Assembly (NCBI GenBank): GCA_037138855.1
Contig: JBAXHO010000004.1
Coordinates: 1 to 47,288 of the forward strand
Direction of reading: 5' to 3'
DNA from: JBAXHO01 sp037138855
GTDB lineage: Bacteria; Patescibacteriota; Dojkabacteria; B142; OLB20
DNA length: 47,288 bases
Under the pieces are notes generated by a model. The model had not been told where the DNA came from. It did no database searches and worked only from the letters and a program-made list of their open reading frames with translations. Shown one piece after another: positions 24,692 to 32,390 of the stretch (its first letter is position 1; the number at the start of each line of letters is the position of its first letter). Position numbers and translations under genes: made by a program.

Positions 24692-25405
24692 TCAAAAATT
24701 CCCCGTACGATAACTCAACTCTTCATATGTCAATGGTGACTCAATTTCTTTGATTCGCTTGACAATATAAAGTATCCGCTCGATACCATCAAACGGTTTA
24801 GTAATATACGTGGTTAGATCCGCCTCCTTGATCCAAGCAAAAAGTCCTTCATTATTGGGCTTTAACTTGCCAGTGGGATTTTGAAAGCGATAGAAATAAA
24901 AATATTTGTCTTCGAGCAGTTCATTTTTCTCGAGACCGTGTACCAGATGATGTTCCAGCATGAAAAGTTCAGCTTTGCCTTTTAATGCTGTTTCTTCGAA
25001 GAGTTCACGTTCTGCTGCAGCAATTGTCGTTTCACCCAATTCCACTTTACCTGCTGGAAAGCCCTGGGAGTTGAAAAAGGGATGCTTTTTACGAGTATAA
25101 ATCAGAAATTCATTACCATTTTTTGTTGTCCTGATGCAGCATTGACACATACTAATTTTACCCTGCATTTTAATCCGCGTCTGCTCGGTATCCATACGAT
25201 TGGCATATTCTTTACCAAATTGTGTCAAACTATAAATATTTCCTTGTTTCTCCACCAATTGATGTTTCAGTAAACTTTCCAGATGAAACTGTAATAAATT
25301 ATTCTCAATCTGTTCACTCGGACGTAAATCACTAAAGTGCAATCCTTCAGAAAAAAGTAACTTTTTGAGAATCTCTAGTTGGATAAAATGTAATTGAATC
25401 ATCAT
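24692..25405 (-). CDS. Winged-helix-Nudix fusion protein 1
   Basis: About 237 residues from the ATG at 25405 (next ATG 25402); a longer frame exists but places the start inside the promoter. The N-terminal 70 residues form a winged-helix-like unit (LEILKKLLF, LLQFHLESLLKHQLVEKQGNIYSLTQFGKEY) shared with the proteins at 30114 and 31523. The Nudix box GKVELGETTIAAAERELFEE fits GX5EX7REUXEE, with A for the last G. Nudix enzymes hydrolyse nucleoside diphosphates linked to another group. The fused helix could make it a regulator or target it to nucleic acid. A minus-strand TATAAT is at 25425-25430. Confidence 0.87.
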   Translation of the reverse strand: MMIQLHFIQLEILKKLLFSEGLHFSDLRPSEQIENNLLQFHLESLLKHQLVEKQGNIYSLTQFGKEYANRMDTEQTRIKMQGKISMCQCCIRTTKNGNEFLIYTRKKHPFFNSQGFPAGKVELGETTIAAAERELFEETALKGKAELFMLEHHLVHGLEKNELLEDKYFYFYRFQNPTGKLKPNNEGLFAWIKEADLTTYITKPFDGIERILYIVKRIKEIESPLTYEELSYRTGNF

Positions 25406-25424
25406 AAAATTAATAATTAGCCTG

Positions 25425-25452
25425 ATTATAACGCAACCCAAGCTAAAGTCCA
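25425..25452 (-). promoter_or_regulatory. Promoter for winged-helix-Nudix 1
   Basis: Minus strand TGGACT (25447-25452), 16-bp spacer, TATAAT (25425-25430); the ATG follows about 20 bp downstream. Confidence 0.5.
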
Positions 25453-25494
25453 GACATTGATAGTCAAGTGAACTTGCCTTGACAAACCGAAAAA

Positions 25495-26613
25495 TTGACT
25501 CGCATTGCCACTTTTGCTAGATTGAACTATAATTTTTCATTTACCACTTTGACAAGAAAAACTTCTCATTATCACCAATTCGGGATTAGAGCTATTGCTC
25601 TTATCTTTGTATTCTTAAGCTTTTCCAGCAACGTATCTGCCTTATCTTTAAGTAATCTTCCCTTATCAGGTAATACACCTAACTTTAATCGGTCTGATCC
25701 AGTGCTCATATTTTTTCTAATTACCATAGTGCTATACTTGCTGCCCGTAATCTATACCAGTATTATTTACCAAACAATTGCCATACTTCCGCTTCACTGG
25801 TTTTTCCGCCCCAAAATCCATACTTGTTGGGGCATCATCTATGATCATCAGAAACAAAGGCCAGTAGCCTATGCCACAATTTATTTAAAAGATATCAATA
25901 ATAACAAAATTCTCGAACATACAATTTCAGATCGCGCCGGGTGCTATGGTTTTAAAGCCAATTCAGGACAATTTCAAGTAAAAGTAGTTCATTCCGGATT
26001 TAATACTGCAGAAAAAGCAATCTCAATCGAAAAAGACGGCTTTATTTCCCTAGACTTCGCCATGCAACCACAGCAGGGAACGTCATTTCCTAAACTGCAG
26101 CAACTTTTCATTGAACAAGGCGCGCTTGCAACTTTGCTCATCTTATTCAGTGGCTCGATCAGTGCCTTTTACCTAGTGATCTCTCAAAAAAACTTAGCTG
26201 GTTTTCTGATTCTTAGTATTTATTTAGCCTATTTTCTGCTCTTGATTAGTAAAATATTTGCTAACCGAGGCAATTTCTGGGGCCATGTCCAGGAAAGTAA
26301 TACCAATAATCGCATCCAGGGTGTCATTGTCAGAGTTTTCTCCCCGAGAAGCAACCGACAGTTTGATTTACAAATAACTGACCAGGAAGGCCGTTTTAAC
26401 TTCAAATTATCTGTCGGATCGTATCTGATTCTAACTGGTGGTAATGGCTACATTATTGATTACAAGTGTTATGCGAAAACAGAATTATATACATCCGCCA
26501 GTGAAACCATCTTCCTCACTGAAGCTATTGAAAATGGGCTAGATTCAAGACTAATCATCCGCATGAAAATCAGCCGCACAAAAATTCTCGCTAAAGTGGT
26601 GGTAAGGAAATAA
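25495..26613 (+). CDS. Membrane protein with two carboxypeptidase regulatory-like domains
   Basis: 372 residues from a TTG at 25495; no ATG is available near the 5' end. A good promoter at 25505-25533 lies inside the frame, so translation more likely starts further in, for example at the TTG at 25549 just before the signal peptide (ALIFVFLSFSSNVSALS). Layout: signal peptide, membrane helix (about 72-96), a CarboxypepD_reg-like beta domain (about 108-190: WGIIYDHQKQRPVAYATIYLKD, DRAGCYGF), two helices (about 205-255), and a second such domain (about 262-350: WGHVQESNTNNRIQGVIVRVF, DQEGRFNF). Such domains are seen in envelope and adhesion proteins. Function unknown. Confidence 0.78.
   Translation: MTRIATFARLNYNFSFTTLTRKTSHYHQFGIRAIALIFVFLSFSSNVSALSLSNLPLSGNTPNFNRSDPVLIFFLITIVLYLLPVIYTSIIYQTIAILPLHWFFRPKIHTCWGIIYDHQKQRPVAYATIYLKDINNNKILEHTISDRAGCYGFKANSGQFQVKVVHSGFNTAEKAISIEKDGFISLDFAMQPQQGTSFPKLQQLFIEQGALATLLILFSGSISAFYLVISQKNLAGFLILSIYLAYFLLLISKIFANRGNFWGHVQESNTNNRIQGVIVRVFSPRSNRQFDLQITDQEGRFNFKLSVGSYLILTGGNGYIIDYKCYAKTELYTSASETIFLTEAIENGLDSRLIIRMKISRTKILAKVVVRK
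25505..25533 (+). promoter_or_regulatory. Promoter TTGCCA-N17-TATAAT
   Basis: TTGCCA (25505-25510), 17-bp spacer, TATAAT (25528-25533). Close to consensus, reading into the regulatory-like-domain membrane protein. It implies a start codon after about 25540. Confidence 0.6.
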
Positions 26614-26634
26614 TTTGAAAACATATTTAGATAA

Positions 26635-26805
26635 TTATCTTGGCTTGCCTCTTGATGGCATCCGGCTTGGATTCCAAGCGTTAGTCACTTTACGTTGCTG
26701 CGATTTAGCAAGCTTCGGCTCAGCATAAATTTTCTTTTTCGGTACTTTTTTGGATATCGGCTTCTTCACTGGACCAGCTGGCTTTTTGACAGTTTTCTTA
26801 TTCAT
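26635..26805 (-). CDS. Small, very basic protein (56 residues)
   Basis: ATG at 26805, TAA at 26635-26637. The sequence is K/R/P/A rich (MNKKTVKKPAGPVKKPISKK...), with about 20 lysines and arginines and almost no acidic residues, like the tails of histone H1-like bacterial proteins or ribosome-associated peptides. It could bind DNA or RNA (inference). The stop lies 21 bp from the convergent gene. Its 5' end touches inverted-repeat copy 3 (26811-26914), whose terminal AAGG lies about 11 bp before the ATG, so the element probably supplies its leader or promoter. Confidence 0.65.
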   Translation of the reverse strand: MNKKTVKKPAGPVKKPISKKVPKKKIYAEPKLAKSQQRKVTNAWNPSRMPSRGKPR

Positions 26806-26810
26806 ATTAT

Positions 26811-26914
26811 TATTGACCTTATAATTAATAATTGTGGCTATAATAGCCTGAAATTTTAAATCAGGTGTGCATATTCAAAATTAACTTCAGCAGATTTAAA
26901 ATGAAAGGTCTATT
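26811..26914. mobile_element. MITE-like 104-bp inverted-repeat element, copy 3
   Basis: Most diverged copy: ends TATTGACCTT / AAGGTCTATT, but with the same 104-bp length, intact GGCTATAATAGCC and AGATTTAAAAT. It sits 5 bp upstream of the small basic protein gene. Confidence 0.85.
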
Positions 26915-26977
26915 AAAATAATTATACTATCAGTAGAACAGAATATACCTGGTGCGTCAATCAAATTCTAGAAGTAA

Positions 26978-27005
26978 TTATTGTTATGTTATAACAAAAC
27001 AATAA
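26978..27005. promoter_or_regulatory. 28-bp near-perfect palindrome
   Basis: Half-sites TTATTGTTATGTTA and TAACAAAACAATAA pair at 13 of 14 positions around a TTATAA centre. It lies between the HAD gene 3' end and inverted-repeat copy 3. It could be an operator or a bidirectional hairpin; no U-run follows on either side. Confidence 0.6.
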
Positions 27006-27084
27006 TCAGAAAAATTTGTACCTGCAAATCTGAAGAAAATAACTATCGCGATAAAACAAATTTCATTCACAATATTTATGTTCT

Positions 27085-27723
27085 TTATCTATTAATAATC
27101 ACTTTGGATAAAAACGCGCTCGATTTTTCCGGCTCAGTACAATCAAATAAAAACGTCTGCCAGCCCATTTGCTTCGGATAGATTAAATTGGCTTCAATAT
27201 TATCCACAAATAAAATTTCAGCTGGATTTGTTACCTTCGCAAGTTTTTGAGCGAGCTGATAAATTTCCGGATTGGGCTTTTGCAATTTCACAACCGAGCT
27301 ATCGACTATCACATCCCAGACAACTTCCGGGAGTAAATCTGTTTTTTGAGCAATTGCTTGATACATTCGCGGATACATATTGGTCAGTAAACCAATCTGA
27401 TAATGTTTTTTAGCATATTCAATCACCGGCCAGATGGCAGGATTAGGATTAAATCTTTTAATAAATTCAGGTAAAAATGAAAAATCAGCAGCTAAAGGTA
27501 ACCCAACATCTGCTTTTAATTCCGGAATCATATCATCCACATCATAATCAAGCGACAGCCGCTCCTTATATTTTCCCCAGACCTGCTGATATCTTGCCTC
27601 ATTACTGGGATTTACCCCCATCGCCTCCTGCATTTCCTGCCACTTTTTCGTTCCTGAGAAATCAAGGAGGACAACACCACCGACGTCAAAATAGATGAAC
27701 TTGAGATTATTCAACAACGACAA
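27085..27723 (-). CDS. HAD-superfamily hydrolase
   Basis: 212 residues. Motif I is YFDVGGVV (about 11-18), motif II LLTN (about 112-115), motif III KLQKPNPEIY and motif IV ILFVDN. The helical cap between motifs I and II is of the YihX/haloacid-dehalogenase type. Motif I has G (DVG) in place of the second Asp, which is common in dehalogenase/epoxide-hydrolase-like members and in some YihX-type sugar phosphatases, so phosphatase activity is not certain. It lies among the Nudix genes and may hydrolyse nucleotides or sugar phosphates (inference). Confidence 0.88.
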   Translation of the reverse strand: MSLLNNLKFIYFDVGGVVLLDFSGTKKWQEMQEAMGVNPSNEARYQQVWGKYKERLSLDYDVDDMIPELKADVGLPLAADFSFLPEFIKRFNPNPAIWPVIEYAKKHYQIGLLTNMYPRMYQAIAQKTDLLPEVVWDVIVDSSVVKLQKPNPEIYQLAQKLAKVTNPAEILFVDNIEANLIYPKQMGWQTFLFDCTEPEKSSAFLSKVIINR

Positions 27724-27795
27724 ACTTAAAAATTAAATAGAAAAATATTACAAAACGTAAAATCAATGAATTGGATTTTCCCGACCAGTTAAAAT

Positions 27796-28386
27796 TTATT
27801 CGTAATAAGTTCCTTCCAGATTAAAGCCATCGTAGCCCTCAAATATTATTTTAGATGCAATATTTTTTTTGACTTCTACAGGACGAATTTTCAAAGTTCG
27901 ATTATAATTACCTCTGGCAATATCATCTGCAAAGATCTCAACAATACTTAATTTAATCCGGGCTTCTTTTCTTTTTTCCAGATAACTAATCTCAGAGAGA
28001 ATCATAGACGTATCTGGTAAAAATGATTTTGTGACCTGATATTCAAAAAATTTTGGAGCAAATCTTAAATTGAACGTAATGTCGTTAAAATCTTTAACCA
28101 AACTAATGTATGACGAATTTTTAGAATCAGTTGATACCAATTCTCCATAAATTTTTTCTGAATCTGTTTCAAATAACAAAATGCTTTTATCCGGCTCAGA
28201 GAATAATTTTTGAAAATCTAATTTCAGAAAAAATAATTCTGAATCAAGATTTTTAATAAAATCAAAATTGAAATTATTTTGCTCGATTTTTTTTAAAGAT
28301 TGCTTTAAAAAAAGATATTCAGAGTAAGATTTTAAAATTGGAAAATAAATCTCCCGGAGGTTTTGGAAATTTTTAACTTTTTTCAT
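27796..28386 (-). CDS. Hypothetical protein
   Basis: 196 residues, no signal peptide or membrane helix. Helical N-terminal half (about 1-65, rich in F, L, K), then a beta-rich half with IYGELVST, YISLVKDF and YDGFNLEGTYYE. It may be a small cytoplasmic binding domain. No family recognised. It has its own promoter with an extended -10 (28411-28419). Confidence 0.7.
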   Translation of the reverse strand: MKKVKNFQNLREIYFPILKSYSEYLFLKQSLKKIEQNNFNFDFIKNLDSELFFLKLDFQKLFSEPDKSILLFETDSEKIYGELVSTDSKNSSYISLVKDFNDITFNLRFAPKFFEYQVTKSFLPDTSMILSEISYLEKRKEARIKLSIVEIFADDIARGNYNRTLKIRPVEVKKNIASKIIFEGYDGFNLEGTYYE

Positions 28387-28410
28387 GAAGTCAGATATTA
28401 ACTTATATAA

Positions 28411-28419
28411 ATTATAGCA
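28411..28419 (-). promoter_or_regulatory. Extended -10 promoter of the 196-residue hypothetical gene
   Basis: Minus-strand TGCTATAAT, about 25 bp before the ATG at 28386; the -35 region is poor. Confidence 0.5.
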
Positions 28420-28560
28420 TACAACTAAATTCTTGCTTTGCCACGACAGATTGCTTTAGCTGTCTGTGAGTGAAAGCGGATATCATGTTGCTGAATAAGA
28501 TTACTGGGGAGAATAGAGAACTGATGAATATTTTTTATTTTAACACAATCCAAAATTCAA

Positions 28561-29091
28561 TTAATTCAAAATCTTTGCCATTTTTTTCAAACCCCTTGAT
28601 AGCAATACTGATACGCTGTCATTTGTAAGGGACAACAAGCTGGCAATTTCCGGATTTGTTAATGCTCCATAATATTTTAGTCTGATTACTTCTGCTTCGG
28701 TGGTAGGCAATTTTTCCAAATTTGCTAAAATCTGTTGTAACAAAATCTCATGATCAACATCACTATTTGCTACTAAATTAACTGCCAATTCTTCCATCAG
28801 ATTAGTTTCTTTTTGTTTTAACCGATACTTTTTGCGTAAATAATCAGCTAATTTGTGATTTAAAATACTAAAAATCCAAGTTTTAAAAGAGGCTTTAACC
28901 GGATCAAACTGCTGTAATTTTTTCACAATTACTTCAAATGTATCGGCTACGATTTCTTCTGCAGTATGCTGATCCATCACCTTACTAAAACAGTAGCGAT
29001 ACATTAATGGATAACACAAATCAAAAACTTCATTAAAAGCCTGCTCATTTGTTTTTGCCAGCTCGGCAATACTATCCAGCTGATTTTCCAT
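28561..29091 (-). CDS. ECF-type RNA polymerase sigma factor (pair 2)
   Basis: 176 residues. Region 2 (about 17-85: FDLCYPLMYRYCFSKVMDQ, TAEEIVADTFEVIVKKL, FKTWIFSILNHKLADYLRKK) and region 4 (about 122-172: LPTTEAEVIRLKYYGALTNPEIASLL, SVSVLLSRGLKKMAKIL) are clear. It starts 2 bp after the stop of its membrane partner. It is a distant paralogue of the sigma factor at 22109, with the same gene order. Confidence 0.9.
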   Translation of the reverse strand: MENQLDSIAELAKTNEQAFNEVFDLCYPLMYRYCFSKVMDQHTAEEIVADTFEVIVKKLQQFDPVKASFKTWIFSILNHKLADYLRKKYRLKQKETNLMEELAVNLVANSDVDHEILLQQILANLEKLPTTEAEVIRLKYYGALTNPEIASLLSLTNDSVSVLLSRGLKKMAKILN

Positions 29092-29093
29092 AG

Positions 29094-29963
29094 TTATTGC
29101 CCTTTCTCGATGAAAGCTATTAAATTTTTAAACAGTTCACCATTTCTTGTCGTATCCTCTGCATTATTATCCGACTCTCTTTCTTGATAAACATGAACCA
29201 ATTCAAGATATTGCCAGTCTCGGCTCCAGGAGATCTTGAGATGATTAGCATCATAATCGGGATATGTATAGTAATCATTGCCATCAAATGTTTCGATAAA
29301 TTTCGCTCCAAAACTTGCCAGTTTACTTTCAATCTCCTGATTAGTCAATTTAACTTTAGGCTCCCTTGCATAGTAATATTGATAGTTATCTGCTGTATCG
29401 CCGGCAAATGTTGTATAATTCATCCCCAAGTTCAACCGCTGCAACAGGACCCGCTCAGAATAACTTAGATTATCCTCCTCGTACATCCATTTCGAAGCTT
29501 TCGGGACCAAAAGACAATCTGTAATATTACCACTTGGAAATCGAAAAGAAATTCGTACTGCTGTTTCTTCAATTTTTACAGTACCAGCCTCGTTCATAAT
29601 CTCAAGGCACTTGTCTTTCTCAATCGCTACACCACTATACATCCAGCCACCATCTCTATATAAATGAAATTTCGATGGATTACCAGCATCATTTACCTGA
29701 TACCAGGAATTGACAATACAATCAGAATCAAACCCGCAATTGGAGATAGCTTGAGTCATTTTGAGCGTAAGCGGAGAACTCAAAAGAATTATTATCAGAG
29801 AAATAATCAGAAATTTAAACCAAATTTGGTTATAAAAAAATCTGCCGGACCTGTAAATAGGTCGATAACTCTTGAGGAGCTTGATTTTTAAAAGTCGCTG
29901 CTGCTCTTCTGAGACTCTAGGTTGGGTCTCAGTTAGCAGATTTTCTAATTTTGAAATTTCCAT
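29094..29963 (-). CDS. Membrane anti-sigma-like protein (pair 2)
   Basis: 289 residues: cytoplasmic N-terminus (about 1-45; PRVSEEQQRLLKIKLLKSY resembles the N-terminus of the pair 1 protein), membrane helix (about 48-68), and an outside domain (about 75-289) with cysteines at CGFDSDC and later CLEI and DCLL. The outside domain is unlike that of pair 1, as expected if the two systems sense different signals. No canonical anti-sigma zinc motif. Assigned by position and topology. Confidence 0.75.
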   Translation of the reverse strand: MEISKLENLLTETQPRVSEEQQRLLKIKLLKSYRPIYRSGRFFYNQIWFKFLIISLIIILLSSPLTLKMTQAISNCGFDSDCIVNSWYQVNDAGNPSKFHLYRDGGWMYSGVAIEKDKCLEIMNEAGTVKIEETAVRISFRFPSGNITDCLLVPKASKWMYEEDNLSYSERVLLQRLNLGMNYTTFAGDTADNYQYYYAREPKVKLTNQEIESKLASFGAKFIETFDGNDYYTYPDYDANHLKISWSRDWQYLELVHVYQERESDNNAEDTTRNGELFKNLIAFIEKGQ

Positions 29964-30060
29964 AATTAAAATGATTATATGGCAGTATATTCGTGACTGT
30001 AAGGAAAATCTTAACAGAAAAAATTGTAATTTAAATAGATTTTATCGAAATCAATTTCGC

Positions 30061-30089
30061 TAGACAATCACGTTTAAATAAGGAATAAT
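30061..30089 (+). promoter_or_regulatory. Promoter TAGACA-N17-AATAAT for winged-helix-Nudix 2
   Basis: TAGACA (30061-30066), 17-bp spacer, AATAAT (30084-30089); the ATG is 24 bp downstream at 30114 with no Shine-Dalgarno site. Confidence 0.55.
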
Positions 30090-30113
30090 CCGGATAGATT
30101 ATCAATCGCCTCG

Positions 30114-30809
30114 ATGGAACTACATATTATTCAAAAACGCATCATCAGAGAACTGGGTTTTTCTGACCAATTGAAATTTGGCGAATTTCTTTGCAGAAAA
30201 GATTTTCAGCCAGATGTTTTCAACTATCATTTACAAACTTGTGTCAAATTAGGTTTGGTCACAAAAAATCCCGATAAAACTTACCAACTCTCGGCACTTG
30301 GTAAAAGCAGCTTCACCAATCTCGATGTGACAAATAATATGCAAAATATTCAACAGCCGAAAATCGTCGTCCAGGCTTTTATTCATGATGGTGAACAAAT
30401 ATTATTAGCAAAACGGAAAAAACATCCTTTTAAAGATAAAATTGGCTTCATGTCCGGCAAAGTAGCCTGGGGCGAAAGCTGCACTGATACATTGATTAGA
30501 GAGTGTGCTGAAGAATTCAAAATTTTACCGACAACTTATAAACTTTTAGCAATTAGACGTTGTGTCGATTACGATAAAATCACGGCAAAAATGATCTTTG
30601 ATGCCATTTATTATATCTTCATAATTACTGAGTTTAAAGGTCAGGCAACTAATACCGAAGAAAGCGAATGTATCTGGTTAAATTTCAAGAGCATAGCAAG
30701 CGACACTTTATTACCAGTGACAGCTGCGATTATTTCTGAGTATCTCAAAGACCCCACTCACTCCGTGAAATTCTATGACGAACTAGAATCACACAATTTA
30801 CAGTTATAA
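30114..30809 (+). CDS. Winged-helix-Nudix fusion protein 2
   Basis: 231 residues. Residues 1-70 are the winged-helix-like unit (IQKRIIRELGF, FQPDVFNYHLQTCVKLGLV, YQLSALGKSSF), close to the one in the 31523 gene (EPDLFNYHLQHLVKKGIL). The Nudix domain has the box GKVAWGESCTDTLIRECAEEF, with catalytic R, E, E, E kept and K for the last G. It is convergent with Nudix 3 and divergent from the sigma/anti-sigma operon. The HTH precedes the Nudix fold, the opposite of the NAD regulator NrtR. Substrate unknown. Confidence 0.88.
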   Translation: MELHIIQKRIIRELGFSDQLKFGEFLCRKDFQPDVFNYHLQTCVKLGLVTKNPDKTYQLSALGKSSFTNLDVTNNMQNIQQPKIVVQAFIHDGEQILLAKRKKHPFKDKIGFMSGKVAWGESCTDTLIRECAEEFKILPTTYKLLAIRRCVDYDKITAKMIFDAIYYIFIITEFKGQATNTEESECIWLNFKSIASDTLLPVTAAIISEYLKDPTHSVKFYDELESHNLQL

Positions 30810-30867
30810 ATTCACAACCTATTAACTGACATAAAATAGCAACTACTCTAAAAGTATCCGTTACTAT

Positions 30868-30883
30868 CGGATATCAAAATCCG
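30868..30883. terminator. Short hairpin between convergent Nudix genes
   Basis: CGGAT-ATCAAA-ATCCG, 5-bp stem, between stops at 30809 and 30886. No U-run, so a weak bidirectional terminator at best. Confidence 0.3.
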
Positions 30884-30885
30884 AG

Positions 30886-31425
30886 TTATCCCAAAAGATT
30901 TAAAGCGAATTTTGTCGCATAATCAGAAATGACAACTTTATTAATTCCGACAGGTAGCCAGATATGTTGATCTGCTTCTTCTTTCACGATATTCAAATGA
31001 ACTTCATTATTAATTTTGATGAGGAACCAGGCATCGAGATGGAGCTGACAGTTTCGTTTTTTACTTACCGGCTTGGTGGTAGTAAGTAGAAAAGGTGGAT
31101 CTTTACAATCTAATTCGAGATCTAATTCTTCTTTCATCTCTCTTTTAACAGCTGCAGTCAAATTCTCACCTTTTTCCAGATGCCCGCCCGGAAATAACCA
31201 AAGTTTCGCACCAATATTCCTCACCAGGAGAATTGCATCTGTTTCAATATTATAAATGATAAAATACACCACTACGTGCACCTTGGCATCATCAGCCAGG
31301 CTGAAAACTTGTTTCCCTAGCATCTCATGATAAAGCGACTTAGCTTTTTTAGTGGTTTTAATATTTTTAACCACATACTTTAGCTGTTCATTAACATCTA
31401 AAGTATGAAAATTGATGATTCCCAT
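30886..31425 (-). CDS. Nudix hydrolase (no winged helix)
   Basis: 179 residues from the ATG at 31425 (MGIINFHTL). A longer frame starts at 31452, but a minus-strand TATAAT at 31451-31456 would place the transcript start after it. The Nudix box is GHLEKGENLTAAVKREMKEE with all catalytic residues (D for the last G). The YFIIYNIETDAILLVRN and WLFPGGHLEKGE pattern is close to general ADP-ribose/nucleotide Nudix enzymes. It probably hydrolyses a damaged or signalling nucleotide. Confidence 0.87.
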   Translation of the reverse strand: MGIINFHTLDVNEQLKYVVKNIKTTKKAKSLYHEMLGKQVFSLADDAKVHVVVYFIIYNIETDAILLVRNIGAKLWLFPGGHLEKGENLTAAVKREMKEELDLELDCKDPPFLLTTTKPVSKKRNCQLHLDAWFLIKINNEVHLNIVKEEADQHIWLPVGINKVVISDYATKFALNLLG

Positions 31426-31522
31426 AGTGCTCTTATAAAATACTGACCACATTATAAGATTACTCTAAGTTTTGTTCTAGAGAGGGCTTCCTCGGGTAAT
31501 TTAGGGATAATATCGAATCAGA

Positions 31523-32239
31523 TTATGATTGATCGAGCTCAGTAATGGGAATCACTTCTTCCAGATTAAATGGTGCATAATCTTTAGCCAAGATCTTTTG
31601 CAACAAAGTAAAGTTCTTCGTTCCTAGAGATTTAGCATGCTTTTGCAAAGCAAGCGCCTCCTCAAAAGTTCCCCAGTAATTATCACCAAATTTGCTTGAA
31701 GTGATTAGTTCACCTTGAAAGCTTAAGCAAAGGCATACATGAAAAAGACCATCATCAAGAAAATTTAATTGCTGATTGGTTCTGATTTTTCTCAGTGTAC
31801 CCAGATACGAAACTGTTTTTGTTGATAATCCAGTTTCTTCTAGAAGCTTACGTTTCGCAGCGTCTGCCACCAATTCACCCTTTTTGATTTTGCCGGCAAT
31901 TCCAGCCTTGACGTCATTTTGATAAGGTTGGCGATTGTGTTTTTGGATCAAAATTAACGGGATCTTGCCTTGATAATCGATGATGTAAAGCAAGATTGAA
32001 TTACGAATTGCTTCATACTCCACTCCCTGGACATCAAACAGATTAGTTTCATTGAGACCTTTAACCGATAATGAATATTTTCCATCAGCTTTATCCAAAA
32101 TTCCCTTTTTAACCAAATGTTGTAAATGATAGTTGAAAAGATCCGGTTCTACATTCGAAAGCTGTAATTCAGAATAACGCAGTTGTTTATTATTGATTAA
32201 TTTGGCAATAATTTGTTTTTGAATAGGAGCGAAAATCAT
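31523..32239 (-). CDS. Winged-helix-Nudix fusion protein 3, changed catalytic box
   Basis: 238 residues. N-terminal winged-helix-like unit (PIQKQIIAKLI, YSELQLSNVEPDLFNYHLQH, GKYSLSVKGL), then a Nudix domain with box GKIKKGELVADAAKRKLLEE. The first Glu of REUXEE is Lys (RKLLEE); in MutT the matching residue takes part in catalysis, so activity may be low or lost. It may act as a nucleotide-sensing regulator (inference). It lies alone between two other Nudix-fold genes. Confidence 0.85.
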   Translation of the reverse strand: MIFAPIQKQIIAKLINNKQLRYSELQLSNVEPDLFNYHLQHLVKKGILDKADGKYSLSVKGLNETNLFDVQGVEYEAIRNSILLYIIDYQGKIPLILIQKHNRQPYQNDVKAGIAGKIKKGELVADAAKRKLLEETGLSTKTVSYLGTLRKIRTNQQLNFLDDGLFHVCLCLSFQGELITSSKFGDNYWGTFEEALALQKHAKSLGTKNFTLLQKILAKDYAPFNLEEVIPITELDQS

Positions 32240-32390
32240 AGAAAAATCTTTTAATCAAAATTATTGAATTTATCAGCCTTCAACTATCAAACACCTAAAT
32301 GAGTATCAATATTCTACTAAATTATTACTAAGTATGACATATCAAGTTACAAGAAGTCCTGAACGTCGCGAATTCTATCGACAATTGCAA

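Noticed and set aside
26813..26844. TTGACC...TATAAT in element copy 3 as a plus-strand promoter
   Set aside because: The spacer is 20 bp and the other copies read TAGACC; no plus-strand gene follows.
29184..29468. 94-codon plus-strand frame inside the second anti-sigma gene
   Set aside because: Antisense to a well-supported gene; composition rich in I and C without any family pattern.
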